Notes: generated by a model from the letters alone, not told the origin. 8,608 bases of DNA from an uncultured Gammaproteobacteria bacterium (GCA_913009215.1 CAJVXG010000056.1:1-8608), one strand, 5' to 3'; shown: positions 1 to 6,572, numbered from the stretch's first letter. Made by a program: numbers and translations.

Positions 1-21
1 TGACAAAACTGTGCGGATGAG

Positions 22-735
22 TCAACCTTGCAATTCCGCTTCCATTTCACGAATTAGAGGAATAGTGACGCGTCGCTTTCTCTGCAACGATGTCTGGTCT
101 ATACGCTCAAGTAACGCAAATAATATTTTCATATCGCGCGGGTATCGACGCAACAAGTATTCGCTAACATCATCGGTAATCTCAATACCCCGGTTCGCAG
201 CGCGCAGACGCAACGCCGCATACTTGCCTTCATCATCCAGTGAGGTCATTTGATATACCAGGCCTGCCCGTAGGCGACTGAGCAAATCCGGTAAACCAAA
301 CGCCATAGCCGAAGGTGCCGCCACCGTGGTAATGATCAACAAACCCCGACACGCCTTCATGCGCTCGCACAATGTGAATAAAGCCGTCTCCCATTCCGTA
401 TGCCCGGCAATAATATCAACATCATCAAGACAGACCATATTAAGACTCTCCAACCCATCGAACACCGCAGGAGACAAGCTGGAATGATCCTTGACGGAGA
501 AATAGGCAAATCGAAGATGGTGTGTCTGGGCCAAATGACAGGTCGCTTGCAATACATGGGTCTTGCCGCATCCCGAGGCACCCCAAATGTGCATCAAGTG
601 AAACTCGTCGCTGCCCTGATTGCTGCTAACAAGGTTTTGCAGCGTCTGGATGATTTCCTCGTTTCCGGTTGCCAGGAAATTTTCAAACGAAGCACTGTCC
701 TGCAAACGAATATCGAGCGTCAGTTGTGCACTCAT
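22..735 (-). CDS. hda: DnaA regulatory inactivator Hda
   Basis: Hda is a AAA+ protein related to DnaA. Bound to the DNA-loaded beta clamp, it stimulates hydrolysis of DnaA-bound ATP and so prevents re-initiation of replication. The 237-residue product is of normal family length. Visible features are an N-terminal clamp-binding motif (QLTLDI, residues 4-9), Walker A GASGCGKT (52-59), Walker B VCLDDVD (101-107), a sensor 1 strand (LLIITT, 132-137), the arginine-finger region LSRLR with R154, and a sensor 2 RDM at 200-202. I chose the ATG at 735 because it places the clamp motif at the extreme N terminus, as in E. coli Hda. The frame stays open upstream to about 999, but that part overlaps the preceding gene and does not look like Hda. 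The start overlaps the stop of the upstream permease as ATGA, implying translational coupling. No clear Shine-Dalgarno sequence is seen. Confidence 0.95.
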   Translation of the reverse strand: MSAQLTLDIRLQDSASFENFLATGNEEIIQTLQNLVSSNQGSDEFHLMHIWGASGCGKTHVLQATCHLAQTHHLRFAYFSVKDHSSLSPAVFDGLESLNMVCLDDVDIIAGHTEWETALFTLCERMKACRGLLIITTVAAPSAMAFGLPDLLSRLRAGLVYQMTSLDDEGKYAALRLRAANRGIEITDDVSEYLLRRYPRDMKILFALLERIDQTSLQRKRRVTIPLIREMEAELQG

Positions 736-1835
736 GCCCGTTGCTTTCTCGTTTTTTTGGGCCGACGTTTTGGTCCGGGTTTTTCCTGGTAATACTGCAA
801 TAAATGTCGAAACAGGACATTTAAAACGGCGGCAATCGGCAAGGCCAGTAAAATACCAAAAAAACCAAACAATTGACCGCCGGCCATGACGGAAAATATC
901 ACGGCTACCGGGTGCAGGCCGATGCGATCGCCAACGAGTCTTGGCGTCAGAACAAAACTCTCCAGTAACTGACCAATCATAAATACGACTACGACCCACA
1001 GCAATATCGTTGAGTCTTGAAACTGCATCAGGGCCGCGGCACCGGCGGCCAGCAAACCAATAATAAACCCCAGATAAGGAACAAAACTGACCATACCTGC
1101 CAAGACCCCTATGGGCATCGCTAGATCGAGACCTAAAATACTCAAACCAACAGAATACAGTAGCGCCAAGGCCAACATCACCAGCAACTGACCACGAAAG
1201 AAACTGGCCAGTACTTCATCGGTTTCCCGTGCAAACTGTTTTATTCTCGGTTGCTGTCCTGGTGAAAACAAACGGTAGAGTCGATCAACCACAATATCCC
1301 AGTCCCTTAACAAATAAAAAGTTACAATGGGAATCAGTGCCAGACTTAACAGCCAGCCCAACAGCAATGCGCCGGACTTCATAATTTTTGCCAGCACGAT
1401 GCCGCCCCAATTACCGAGCTGTTGCCAATGTTTCATCAATTGCTCTTTTATGGAGGCCACATTGAGGCTGGGCACATCCTGGCCAAATTGCTGCTGCAAC
1501 CAGGGAACGGCATTTTTCTCTACCCAATCCACATAGCCCGGGATTTTGGGGACAAACCCAAGAACCTGCCGTTGGAAAATCGGGAACAGTACCAACACAA
1601 CCAGCAGTAAAATCAATACAAGCAGAATAAACACAATAACAACGGCCAACGTACGGGGCACACGCCATTGTTCCAGCCGATCCACTACAGGGTCGGCCAT
1701 ATAAGCCAGCAAAGCAGAAATCAGGAACGGGGTCAGGATTGGTGACAGCAGATACACCAGGGTGGCGCCGGCTATCACCAGGGCAGTAATGAACAGGTAA
1801 TGCAGGCTCTCTGATCGCTTGTCAGACGTCTGCAT
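732..1835 (-). CDS. AI-2E family (PerM-like) multi-pass membrane protein
   Basis: This 367-residue inner-membrane protein belongs to the AI-2E/PerM (UPF0118) family, which includes the AI-2 exporter TqsA and Na+(Li+)/H+ antiporters. The substrate here cannot be told. Hydrophobic segments lie at about 12-47, 62-86, 155-177, 212-270, 276-296 and 308-345, with a soluble insert at about 88-150 as is typical of the family. Family signatures include FFRGQLLV (212-219), VPYLG (252-256), LTPRLVGDRIGLHPV (296-310) and a Gly-rich AGGQLFGFFGILLALP stretch (318-333). The C terminus is a strongly basic tail (352-367). The start codon overlaps the end of the upstream phosphatidyltransferase by 14 bp, and GGAGAG (1845-1850 on the minus strand) lies 9 bases before the ATG. 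The stop overlaps the hda start. A PerM-family gene next to hda is a familiar arrangement in gammaproteobacteria. Confidence 0.92.
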   Translation of the reverse strand: MQTSDKRSESLHYLFITALVIAGATLVYLLSPILTPFLISALLAYMADPVVDRLEQWRVPRTLAVVIVFILLVLILLLVVLVLFPIFQRQVLGFVPKIPGYVDWVEKNAVPWLQQQFGQDVPSLNVASIKEQLMKHWQQLGNWGGIVLAKIMKSGALLLGWLLSLALIPIVTFYLLRDWDIVVDRLYRLFSPGQQPRIKQFARETDEVLASFFRGQLLVMLALALLYSVGLSILGLDLAMPIGVLAGMVSFVPYLGFIIGLLAAGAAALMQFQDSTILLWVVVVFMIGQLLESFVLTPRLVGDRIGLHPVAVIFSVMAGGQLFGFFGILLALPIAAVLNVLFRHLLQYYQEKPGPKRRPKKTRKQRA

Positions 1836-2376
1836 CGATCTCTACTCTCCGAAAGCCCCATATCCAGATGTAGTGCAGACAACTGGCAACCGTGGTAACA
1901 AAAACTACGGCCATCAACGCCAGGGTCAATGGCTGCAGAATGCTGGCACCCGCCTGCTGCCATAAAACAGATACAATCAAGGCAAGCTGAAACACCGTGT
2001 TCATTTTACTGAGCAGACTGGCTTTTACCTTTAACGGGCCAAGAATGGATGTGTAGATAAAGAAGCCGCCCAACAGCAGAAAATCACGAAAGGCCACGCT
2101 GAGCAACAGCCAAACTGGAATGTGCCCCAACACGGCGAGCAGAATATAGGCACTAAACATCAGCAGCTTGTCGGCCAGGGGGTCCAGTATGGTGCCCAGA
2201 CGAGTGACCAGATTGAAGCGTTTGGCAATAAAGCCATCAAGGCCATCAGAAAGACCAGCGGCCCAAAACAGGATCATGGCCAGCAAATAATCCTCTTTTA
2301 ACAGGACCCAGACAAATACCGGCATAATCAGGATACGTAATATCGTAATCAAATTGGGCAGGAATTTAAGACTCAT
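1822..2376 (-). CDS. CDP-alcohol phosphatidyltransferase family protein
   Basis: An integral membrane enzyme that transfers a phosphatidyl group from CDP-diacylglycerol to an alcohol, releasing CMP. The 184-residue protein carries the whole family signature, with D44, D47-G48, A51, G61, D65 and D69 inside SDGLDGFIAKRF and GTILDPLADK. These are the catalytic and metal-binding residues. Several hydrophobic helices follow. The N terminus (SLKFLPNLITILRILIMPVF) is the usual one for this family, which is why I chose the ATG at 2376. In-frame starts at 2439 and 2472 would add residues without family resemblance. No good Shine-Dalgarno sequence precedes any of them. It resembles PgsA (phosphatidylglycerophosphate synthase) and bacterial cardiolipin synthase-like members, but the PgsA-type ARE motif is FRD here, so the acceptor alcohol is not certain. 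It is the first gene of the phosphatidyltransferase-permease-hda operon. Confidence 0.88.
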   Translation of the reverse strand: MSLKFLPNLITILRILIMPVFVWVLLKEDYLLAMILFWAAGLSDGLDGFIAKRFNLVTRLGTILDPLADKLLMFSAYILLAVLGHIPVWLLLSVAFRDFLLLGGFFIYTSILGPLKVKASLLSKMNTVFQLALIVSVLWQQAGASILQPLTLALMAVVFVTTVASCLHYIWIWGFRRVEIDADV

Positions 2377-2458
2377 AATATTTAATACATCGGACCCGCA
2401 TTTTTCCGTGCACTCGATATTTTTATAATTCGGCATCATTAGCAAACTATGTGCATCT

Positions 2459-2486
2459 ATTATACAAGTCAAGGTTTACACCACAA
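2459..2486 (-). promoter_or_regulatory. candidate sigma70 promoter for the phosphatidyltransferase-permease-hda operon
   Basis: On the minus strand a perfect TATAAT lies at 2464-2459, with a weak -35 TTGTGG at 2486-2481 (16-bp spacer). The position, about 85 bases before the chosen start, is reasonable. The -35 is poor, so this is a candidate only. Confidence 0.35.
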
Positions 2487-2503
2487 AACAAGCGCAATAC
2501 TAT
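2475..2503 (+). promoter_or_regulatory. candidate sigma70 promoter for purMN
   Basis: A -35 TTTACA (2475-2480, 5 of 6 consensus bases) is followed after exactly 17 bp by a -10 TACTAT (2498-2503, 4 of 6). The predicted transcript would start about 24 bases before the purM ATG. Two AGCGC motifs (2491-2495 and 2504-2508) bracket the -10. I see no PurR operator of the E. coli type. The site overlaps the opposing promoter candidate at 2459-2486. Confidence 0.4.
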
Positions 2504-2533
2504 AGCGCCTCGCATAATACTGGAATTTGACGT

Positions 2534-3577
2534 ATGGGCCGGAAAAAGAAGCCCTCATTGAGCTATCGGGATGCCGGCGTTGATATAGACGCCGGAGAGG
2601 CCCTCGTTTCGGCCATTAAGCCCATCGCCCGGGCCACAAAACGACCCGGCGTCCTGGACGAACTCGGCGGCTTTGGTGCGCTGTTCGAAGTTCCCAAAAA
2701 CTATAAAGAACCCATACTGGTATCGGGCACCGACGGAGTGGGCACAAAACTGAAGCTGGCCATAGAGCTCGGTATTCACGACACTATTGGTATTGATCTG
2801 GTGGCCATGTGCGCCAATGACCTGATCGTTCAGGGCGCCGAACCCCTGTTCTTCCTCGATTACTTTGCCACTGGCAAACTGGACACCGCCACGGCCACCG
2901 CCATAATGACCGGTATCGGTCAAGGCTGTCAGCAGGCCGGAGCCGCCCTTATAGGGGGCGAAACCGCAGAAATGCCCGGGCTGTACCAGCAGCAAGATTA
3001 CGATCTGGCAGGCTTCTGTGTCGGTGTCGTGGAAAAAAGCAAAATCATCAATGGCAGGCTGTCACAGGCCGGTGATGTATTAATAGGCCTGGCCTCCAGC
3101 GGGGTCCACTCCAATGGCTTTTCACTGGTACGAAAAATTATCGAAACGCATAATATCTCTCTGGCACTACCCTTTGAGGGCACGACCCTGGGCGCCGCTT
3201 TACTCACACCCACCAGGATTTATGTAAAACCCGTGTTAGCGGTGTTGCAGCAGTTCCCGGTTCACGCCATCTGCCATGTCACTGGTGGCGGCCTGCCCGG
3301 CAACCTGCCCCGCGTGCTTGCCGATGGACTACGGGCCGAGCTGGACTCGAACCGCTGGAATGCCGCACCTGTATTCGACTGGCTACAGACCCAGGGCAAC
3401 GTAGAACAGAAGGAAATGTACCGCACCTTTAACTGTGGCATTGGCCTGGTACTGGTCGTTGCTGCCGATATTGCCGACGATGTTTTACAACAACTGGAGC
3501 AATTGGGAGAACAAGCCAGCATTATCGGCCAATTACACAACAACCCTGACAATAAAGAACGAGTCAGTATTAGCTAA
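2534..3577 (+). CDS. purM: phosphoribosylformylglycinamidine cyclo-ligase (AIR synthase)
   Basis: PurM catalyses the ATP-dependent cyclisation of formylglycinamidine ribonucleotide to aminoimidazole ribonucleotide, the fifth step of purine synthesis, in the cytoplasm. The 347-residue protein is nearly the same length as E. coli PurM (345). Recognisable blocks are LSYRDAGVDIDAG (9-21), GTDGVGTK (65-72), the IDLVAMCANDLIVQGAEP block (87-104), GGETAEMPG (141-149), the SSGVHSNG segment, TPTRIYVKPVL, HVTGGGLPGNLPRVL and MYRTFNCGIG near the C terminus. The ATG at 2534 fits the family N terminus (a few basic residues, then SLSYRDAG). Only a weak GGA at 2522-2524 precedes it. The stop TAA shares its last base with the purN ATG, so the two genes form a coupled operon. 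Confidence 0.98.
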   Translation: MGRKKKPSLSYRDAGVDIDAGEALVSAIKPIARATKRPGVLDELGGFGALFEVPKNYKEPILVSGTDGVGTKLKLAIELGIHDTIGIDLVAMCANDLIVQGAEPLFFLDYFATGKLDTATATAIMTGIGQGCQQAGAALIGGETAEMPGLYQQQDYDLAGFCVGVVEKSKIINGRLSQAGDVLIGLASSGVHSNGFSLVRKIIETHNISLALPFEGTTLGAALLTPTRIYVKPVLAVLQQFPVHAICHVTGGGLPGNLPRVLADGLRAELDSNRWNAAPVFDWLQTQGNVEQKEMYRTFNCGIGLVLVVAADIADDVLQQLEQLGEQASIIGQLHNNPDNKERVSIS

Positions 3578-4212
3578 TGAATATTGTCGTACTGATTTCC
3601 GGGCGCGGTTCCAATCTGCAATCCATTATCGACAAGAAAGAAGAAGGGGAACTGGATATCACAATTGATGCCGTAATCAGTAGCGTGCCCGATGTTTTGG
3701 GTTTGCAGCGTGCCAAAAAAGCCGGTATCAGCACCCATGTCATTCATCATGAAAAATTTACCGGTCGAGAGGCCTTCGATCAGTCCCTGCAGGATTGCAT
3801 CGATCAGTACCACCCACAGCTGGTCGTCCTGGCCGGATTTATGAGAGTACTAAGCCCGGCCTTTGTCGCCCACTATCAGGGAAGATTAATTAATATCCAC
3901 CCCGCCCTGTTACCAAAATTTCCGGGGTTGAACACCCACCGGCGCGCCATTGAGGCCGGTGAGAAAGAACATGGGGTCAGCGTCCATTTCGTTACCGCCG
4001 AGGTCGATGGCGGCCCGGTGATCGCACAAGCCAAAGTCGAAATAAAAGCGGACGATACCACAGACACCCTGGCAACACGTGTCCTGGAACAAGAGCATAT
4101 TCTTTATCCGCGTGTTTTGCGGTGGTTCTGCGAAAACAGGATTACTTTAAAAAAGAAGGAAGTTTATTTTGACAACACCAGGCTCGGTATCGAGGGCATG
4201 GTAATAAATTAA
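3577..4212 (+). CDS. purN: phosphoribosylglycinamide formyltransferase, 10-formyl-THF dependent
   Basis: PurN transfers the formyl group of 10-formyltetrahydrofolate to GAR in the third step of purine synthesis. The 211-residue product matches the E. coli enzyme in length. Visible features are the N-terminal nucleotide-binding loop SGRGSNLQ (8-15), the block INIHPALLPKFPGLNTH (105-121), and HGVSVHFVTAEVDGGPVIAQA. The catalytic residues N106, H108 and D144 all fall at the positions known in E. coli. The start overlaps the purM stop as TAATG. There is no independent Shine-Dalgarno sequence, so translation probably depends on purM. No convincing terminator follows in the AT-rich spacer. Confidence 0.98.
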   Translation: MNIVVLISGRGSNLQSIIDKKEEGELDITIDAVISSVPDVLGLQRAKKAGISTHVIHHEKFTGREAFDQSLQDCIDQYHPQLVVLAGFMRVLSPAFVAHYQGRLINIHPALLPKFPGLNTHRRAIEAGEKEHGVSVHFVTAEVDGGPVIAQAKVEIKADDTTDTLATRVLEQEHILYPRVLRWFCENRITLKKKEVYFDNTRLGIEGMVIN

Positions 4213-4377
4213 AGCTATGGTCCCTGCGATTTTTATATAAGCATATTATTAATTACTATATATTATAAGCACTTGATAAAACAGGTTCATTTGATGCTCC
4301 CTAATATCCAGCTATCCAGCAAAAATCACTATTTAATTAATTCTTTGCCACGTACACTAACCGGCCCTGATTTGACA

Positions 4378-4404
4378 GGAACTCCCGGATTATTTGGAAT
4401 AAAT
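4378..4404 (+). promoter_or_regulatory. candidate ECF-type promoter of the sigma/anti-sigma operon
   Basis: GGAACT at 4378-4383 matches the -35 core recognised by many ECF sigma factors (GGAAC). An AT-rich -10 candidate lies about 15-16 bp downstream (ATAAAT at 4399-4404) but does not match the RpoE-type TCTGA. Position and motif would fit autoregulation by the downstream ECF sigma factor. This is suggestive only. Confidence 0.25.
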
Positions 4405-4409
4405 TAAGA

Positions 4410-4432
4410 GTTGTCCCGTCTAACGGAACAAC
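4410..4432. repeat. inverted repeat upstream of the ECF sigma gene
   Basis: GTTGTCCCGT (4410-4419) and ACGGAACAAC (4423-4432) are complementary over 10 bp with a single C-A mismatch and a 3-base centre. The repeat ends 22 bases before the sigma-factor ATG. It could be a dyad operator or an mRNA hairpin near the start site. The right arm also contains GGAAC. No T-run follows, so it is not an intrinsic terminator. Confidence 0.5.
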
Positions 4433-4454
4433 TGGGTACAAAAACGAATATTTT

Positions 4455-5009
4455 ATGGATGTGCTTAACTTCTTCTGCCGGACTCGTGAAGGAAAAAAAC
4501 GATTAGAGGAACGTCGATCCCGGCTGTTCCGAATCGCCTACTCCTGGAGCCATAATGCGGCCCTGGCCGATGACCTGGTACAGGAAACCCTGACCAAAGC
4601 CATGCAAAAATCTTCGCAATTGCGCGACCAGAAAGCAGGTGACGCCTGGTTGTTCACCGTCATGTCGAACTGCTATCGTGACCACTTCCGACGCAGCAAA
4701 CCGACTGACGAGTTCGAGGAGGGCGATCTGATTAACGAGCAGACCCCGGAAACAGAGACCTCACGACACCAAATTGTCAAGCACGTCAGGGCAGCAATAG
4801 CGGCATTAGCGGAAGGACAGCGACAGGTGATTACCCTGGTGGATCTGGAAGGATTCAGTTATGTGGAAGTGGCCGAAATTCTCAATGTCCCCATTGGAAC
4901 CGTAATGAGTCGTTTATGCCGTGCCCGCAGGGCCTTGAAAGAACGAATCCTGCATGACAGCAAGAAAAACACGGAAGTAGCCGAGTCCAGGATCAGGAGA
5001 GTGAGATGA
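4455..5009 (+). CDS. ECF-family RNA polymerase sigma factor
   Basis: This 184-residue protein has the two-domain layout of extracytoplasmic-function (group 4) sigma factors, which direct RNA polymerase to a small regulon when released from an anti-sigma factor. Sigma region 2 covers about 22-82, with LFRIAYSWSHNAALADDLVQ and the conserved DDLVQET. The segment AWLFTVMSNCYRDHFRR corresponds to the -10-recognising and strand-opening part. An acidic linker (84-102) leads to sigma region 4 (about 108-164), with the helix-turn-helix FSYVEVAEILNVPIGTVMSRLCRARRAL. The C-terminal tail (166-184) is charged. No Shine-Dalgarno sequence precedes the ATG, but it is the first start that gives a complete region 2. 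The stop overlaps the next start as ATGA, as usual for sigma/anti-sigma pairs. The regulon cannot be deduced from this window. Confidence 0.93.
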   Translation: MDVLNFFCRTREGKKRLEERRSRLFRIAYSWSHNAALADDLVQETLTKAMQKSSQLRDQKAGDAWLFTVMSNCYRDHFRRSKPTDEFEEGDLINEQTPETETSRHQIVKHVRAAIAALAEGQRQVITLVDLEGFSYVEVAEILNVPIGTVMSRLCRARRALKERILHDSKKNTEVAESRIRRVR

Positions 5010-5791
5010 AACATGAAGACCAATTTTCGGACGAATATCTCAATGCCTTTGTCGATGACCAACTGACCCCGGAAGAACGGACACAGGTCTACGAGGCCAT
5101 TAACAACGATTCTGAACTAAACCAACGTGTTTGCGAGCTTCGTAAATTGCACGATCTGGTACAAATGAGCTATGAGCGCCTGCCACCCATGTCCAGTAGT
5201 ATAGATTCGGCTCCGATTAGTCGACGCTATTGGGCTATCGGTATTGCCGCCGGTCTGGCATTGGTGCTCGGAGTACTGCTGGGCTGGGGCCTGGCTGGCG
5301 ACAAACCGGCCCGAGCCACGATTGCACAAATTACACAACAAACCATACCGGGCAACATTGTTCCTGTTATCTCAAGCAAGGATGAATTCCTCCGCGGTAA
5401 AGGTTTTGCCAGCGATAAAAAAATCCAGGTCAAGGTATTAATCCATCTTAATACCGGTAATCCGGGGCGGTTCAAGGAAGCGTTGAACGATGTCAGGGGT
5501 CTGATGCATTACTACCGCAGCAAAAACATCAATGCCCGCGTTGAGATAGTGGCCAATGGTAAAGGCCTCAGTATGCTGCGTGTCGACACAACACCATTTG
5601 CCAAGGAAATTAAACAGCTTCAAGCCGAATACAAAAATCTACGGTTTGTAGCCTGCAAAAATACTATCGACCGACTGGCACGAGAAAAGGGTATTATAGC
5701 CCGACTACTCCCCGGTGTGGTCGTAATTGACTCTGGTGTGGTGCAGATCATGCGGCGCCAACAACAGGGCTGGGCCTATATCCAAGTCTAG
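5006..5791 (+). CDS. membrane anti-sigma-like protein with periplasmic DsrE-like domain
   Basis: A predicted one-pass membrane protein of 261 residues, translationally coupled to the ECF sigma gene (ATGA overlap, with a strong AGGAGA 5 bases before the ATG). Residues 8-60 (DEYLNAFVDDQLTPEERTQV and onward) resemble the cytosolic sigma-binding helices of anti-sigma factors, but the zinc motif HxxxCxxC is absent. One transmembrane helix spans about 75-97, preceded by RR (73-74), which predicts a cytoplasmic N terminus and periplasmic C terminus. Residues about 140-261 form a DsrE-like domain: KVLIHLN, then NPGRFKEAL, GKGLSML, FVACKNT with Cys217, and a C-terminal GWAYIQV. This domain aligns along its length with the secreted protein encoded next. 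Anti-sigma function is inferred from gene order and topology. Sensing by the DsrE-like domain is my inference. Confidence 0.82.
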   Translation: MKHEDQFSDEYLNAFVDDQLTPEERTQVYEAINNDSELNQRVCELRKLHDLVQMSYERLPPMSSSIDSAPISRRYWAIGIAAGLALVLGVLLGWGLAGDKPARATIAQITQQTIPGNIVPVISSKDEFLRGKGFASDKKIQVKVLIHLNTGNPGRFKEALNDVRGLMHYYRSKNINARVEIVANGKGLSMLRVDTTPFAKEIKQLQAEYKNLRFVACKNTIDRLAREKGIIARLLPGVVVIDSGVVQIMRRQQQGWAYIQV

Positions 5792-5848
5792 TTATAATCA
5801 TAATCAAACAAGGTTTTCACTGTTAATTAATTTAAAGGAGTTCCATAA

Positions 5849-6292
5849 ATGAAGAAACTAATTGCAATTGCAATGATAGGCATATTGGCCATTGCAGTCG
5901 GTATAAGTCCAGCCATGGCCGGTAAATACAAAAAACAGAAAGTTGTTTATCATATCAACTATGACAACCCAAAACGTCAAAATGGCGCTCTGCGTAACAT
6001 CCAGAACCACATTAACGCTGTTCGTGCGAAGAACCTGGACCTGCGTGTCATCATCCATGGCAAGGGCTACACTATGCTGAAGCATGCCAACACCGATGCC
6101 AATATGGCTGGAAGAATCGACAACCTGAAAAGTCAGGGTGTGAAGTTCAACATTTGTAATAACACTCTGCGCGGCAAGAAAATTGATTACAAAAAAGACC
6201 TGCACGACGTAAGCAAAGAAGACATCGTTCCCAGTGGTGTTGCTGAACTGGCTTACCTGCAAGCCAAAGGTTACGCCTACATCAAGCCCTGA
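5849..6292 (+). CDS. secreted DsrE/DsrF-like family protein
   Basis: A 147-residue protein with a clear signal peptide: KK at 2-3, a hydrophobic core to about residue 20, and a PAMA-G cleavage site after A24. The mature protein is about 123 residues, one DsrE-like domain. It shares blocks with the C-terminal domain of the preceding anti-sigma-like protein: VVYHINYDNPKR, GKGYTML (71-77), NICNNTL with Cys103 (the only cysteine), and a VPSGVAELAYLQAKGYAYIKP-type C terminus. Cytosolic DsrE/TusD proteins carry sulfur as cysteine persulfide. The role of periplasmic relatives is not established, so sulfur binding is only possible here. AAAGGAG (5834-5840) lies 8 bases before the ATG, suggesting strong translation. 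It lies 57 bp after the anti-sigma gene with no terminator between, and is followed by one, so it is probably the last gene of the sigma operon. Confidence 0.88.
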   Translation: MKKLIAIAMIGILAIAVGISPAMAGKYKKQKVVYHINYDNPKRQNGALRNIQNHINAVRAKNLDLRVIIHGKGYTMLKHANTDANMAGRIDNLKSQGVKFNICNNTLRGKKIDYKKDLHDVSKEDIVPSGVAELAYLQAKGYAYIKP

Positions 6293-6316
6293 TTTGGCTT
6301 AAAATCACATGAAAAG

Positions 6317-6342
6317 GCCCGCTATGCCGCGGGCTTTTTTTT
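6317..6342 (+). terminator. intrinsic terminator of the sigma/anti-sigma/DsrE operon
   Basis: GCCCGC (6317-6322) and GCGGGC (6329-6334) form a GC-rich stem with a 6-base loop, followed by eight Ts (6335-6342). It lies 24 bases after the stop of the secreted DsrE-like gene. Four As at 6312-6315 could give weak terminator activity on the other strand, but no minus-strand gene needs it. Confidence 0.93.
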
Positions 6343-6499
6343 GCCAAAAGACTTCACAAATACCTGAATTTTCGTATCCCATCACCATTCATCGGGTATG
6401 CCCGTATTGACAACTTGCAATATATTGAATTATCACTATTTTTTCAGCCGACAGAAATCCTGATTTCCTGGTTTATTACGAATCCCGGCATTCTGCCTC

Positions 6500-6508
6500 T
6501 GTTATACT
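6500..6508 (+). promoter_or_regulatory. candidate extended -10 promoter for the desaturase gene
   Basis: TGTTATACT provides an extended -10 (TGn) joined to TATACT, 5 of 6 consensus bases, about 65 bases before the desaturase ATG. No good -35 is seen at the right distance, which extended -10 promoters can tolerate. A separate TTGACA at 6407-6412 with TATCAC 18 bp on (6431-6436) is a weaker alternative in the same 230-bp spacer. Confidence 0.35.
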
Positions 6509-6572
6509 GCCCACGCTGTCTGCCAGGGATGACACCGTCCGAAGTTGATAAAAATGAGGTTACAAGACCATT

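Noticed and set aside
751..758. Run of seven As on the minus strand near the 3' end of the permease gene, possible slippage site
   Set aside because: The heptamer is not in the frame needed for programmed -1 shifting, and both flanking genes read through correctly without a shift.
736..999. N-terminal extension of hda in the same frame up to about position 999
   Set aside because: It lies wholly inside the permease gene, lacks Hda resemblance, and would bury the clamp-binding motif that belongs at the N terminus.
2377..2472. Longer N terminus for the CDP-alcohol phosphatidyltransferase
   Set aside because: The 32 extra residues look unlike the family, include two cysteines in a hydrophilic stretch, and would overlap the promoter candidate.
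4236..4271. Direct repeat TATAAGCA (4236-4243 and 4264-4271) in the AT-rich spacer after purN
   Set aside because: An 8-bp repeat in very AT-rich sequence is expected by chance; no further copies seen.
4294..4407. Possible 37-residue reading frame in the spacer before the sigma gene
   Set aside because: Only a weak AGG precedes it, the product has no recognisable pattern, and it overlaps the promoter candidate.
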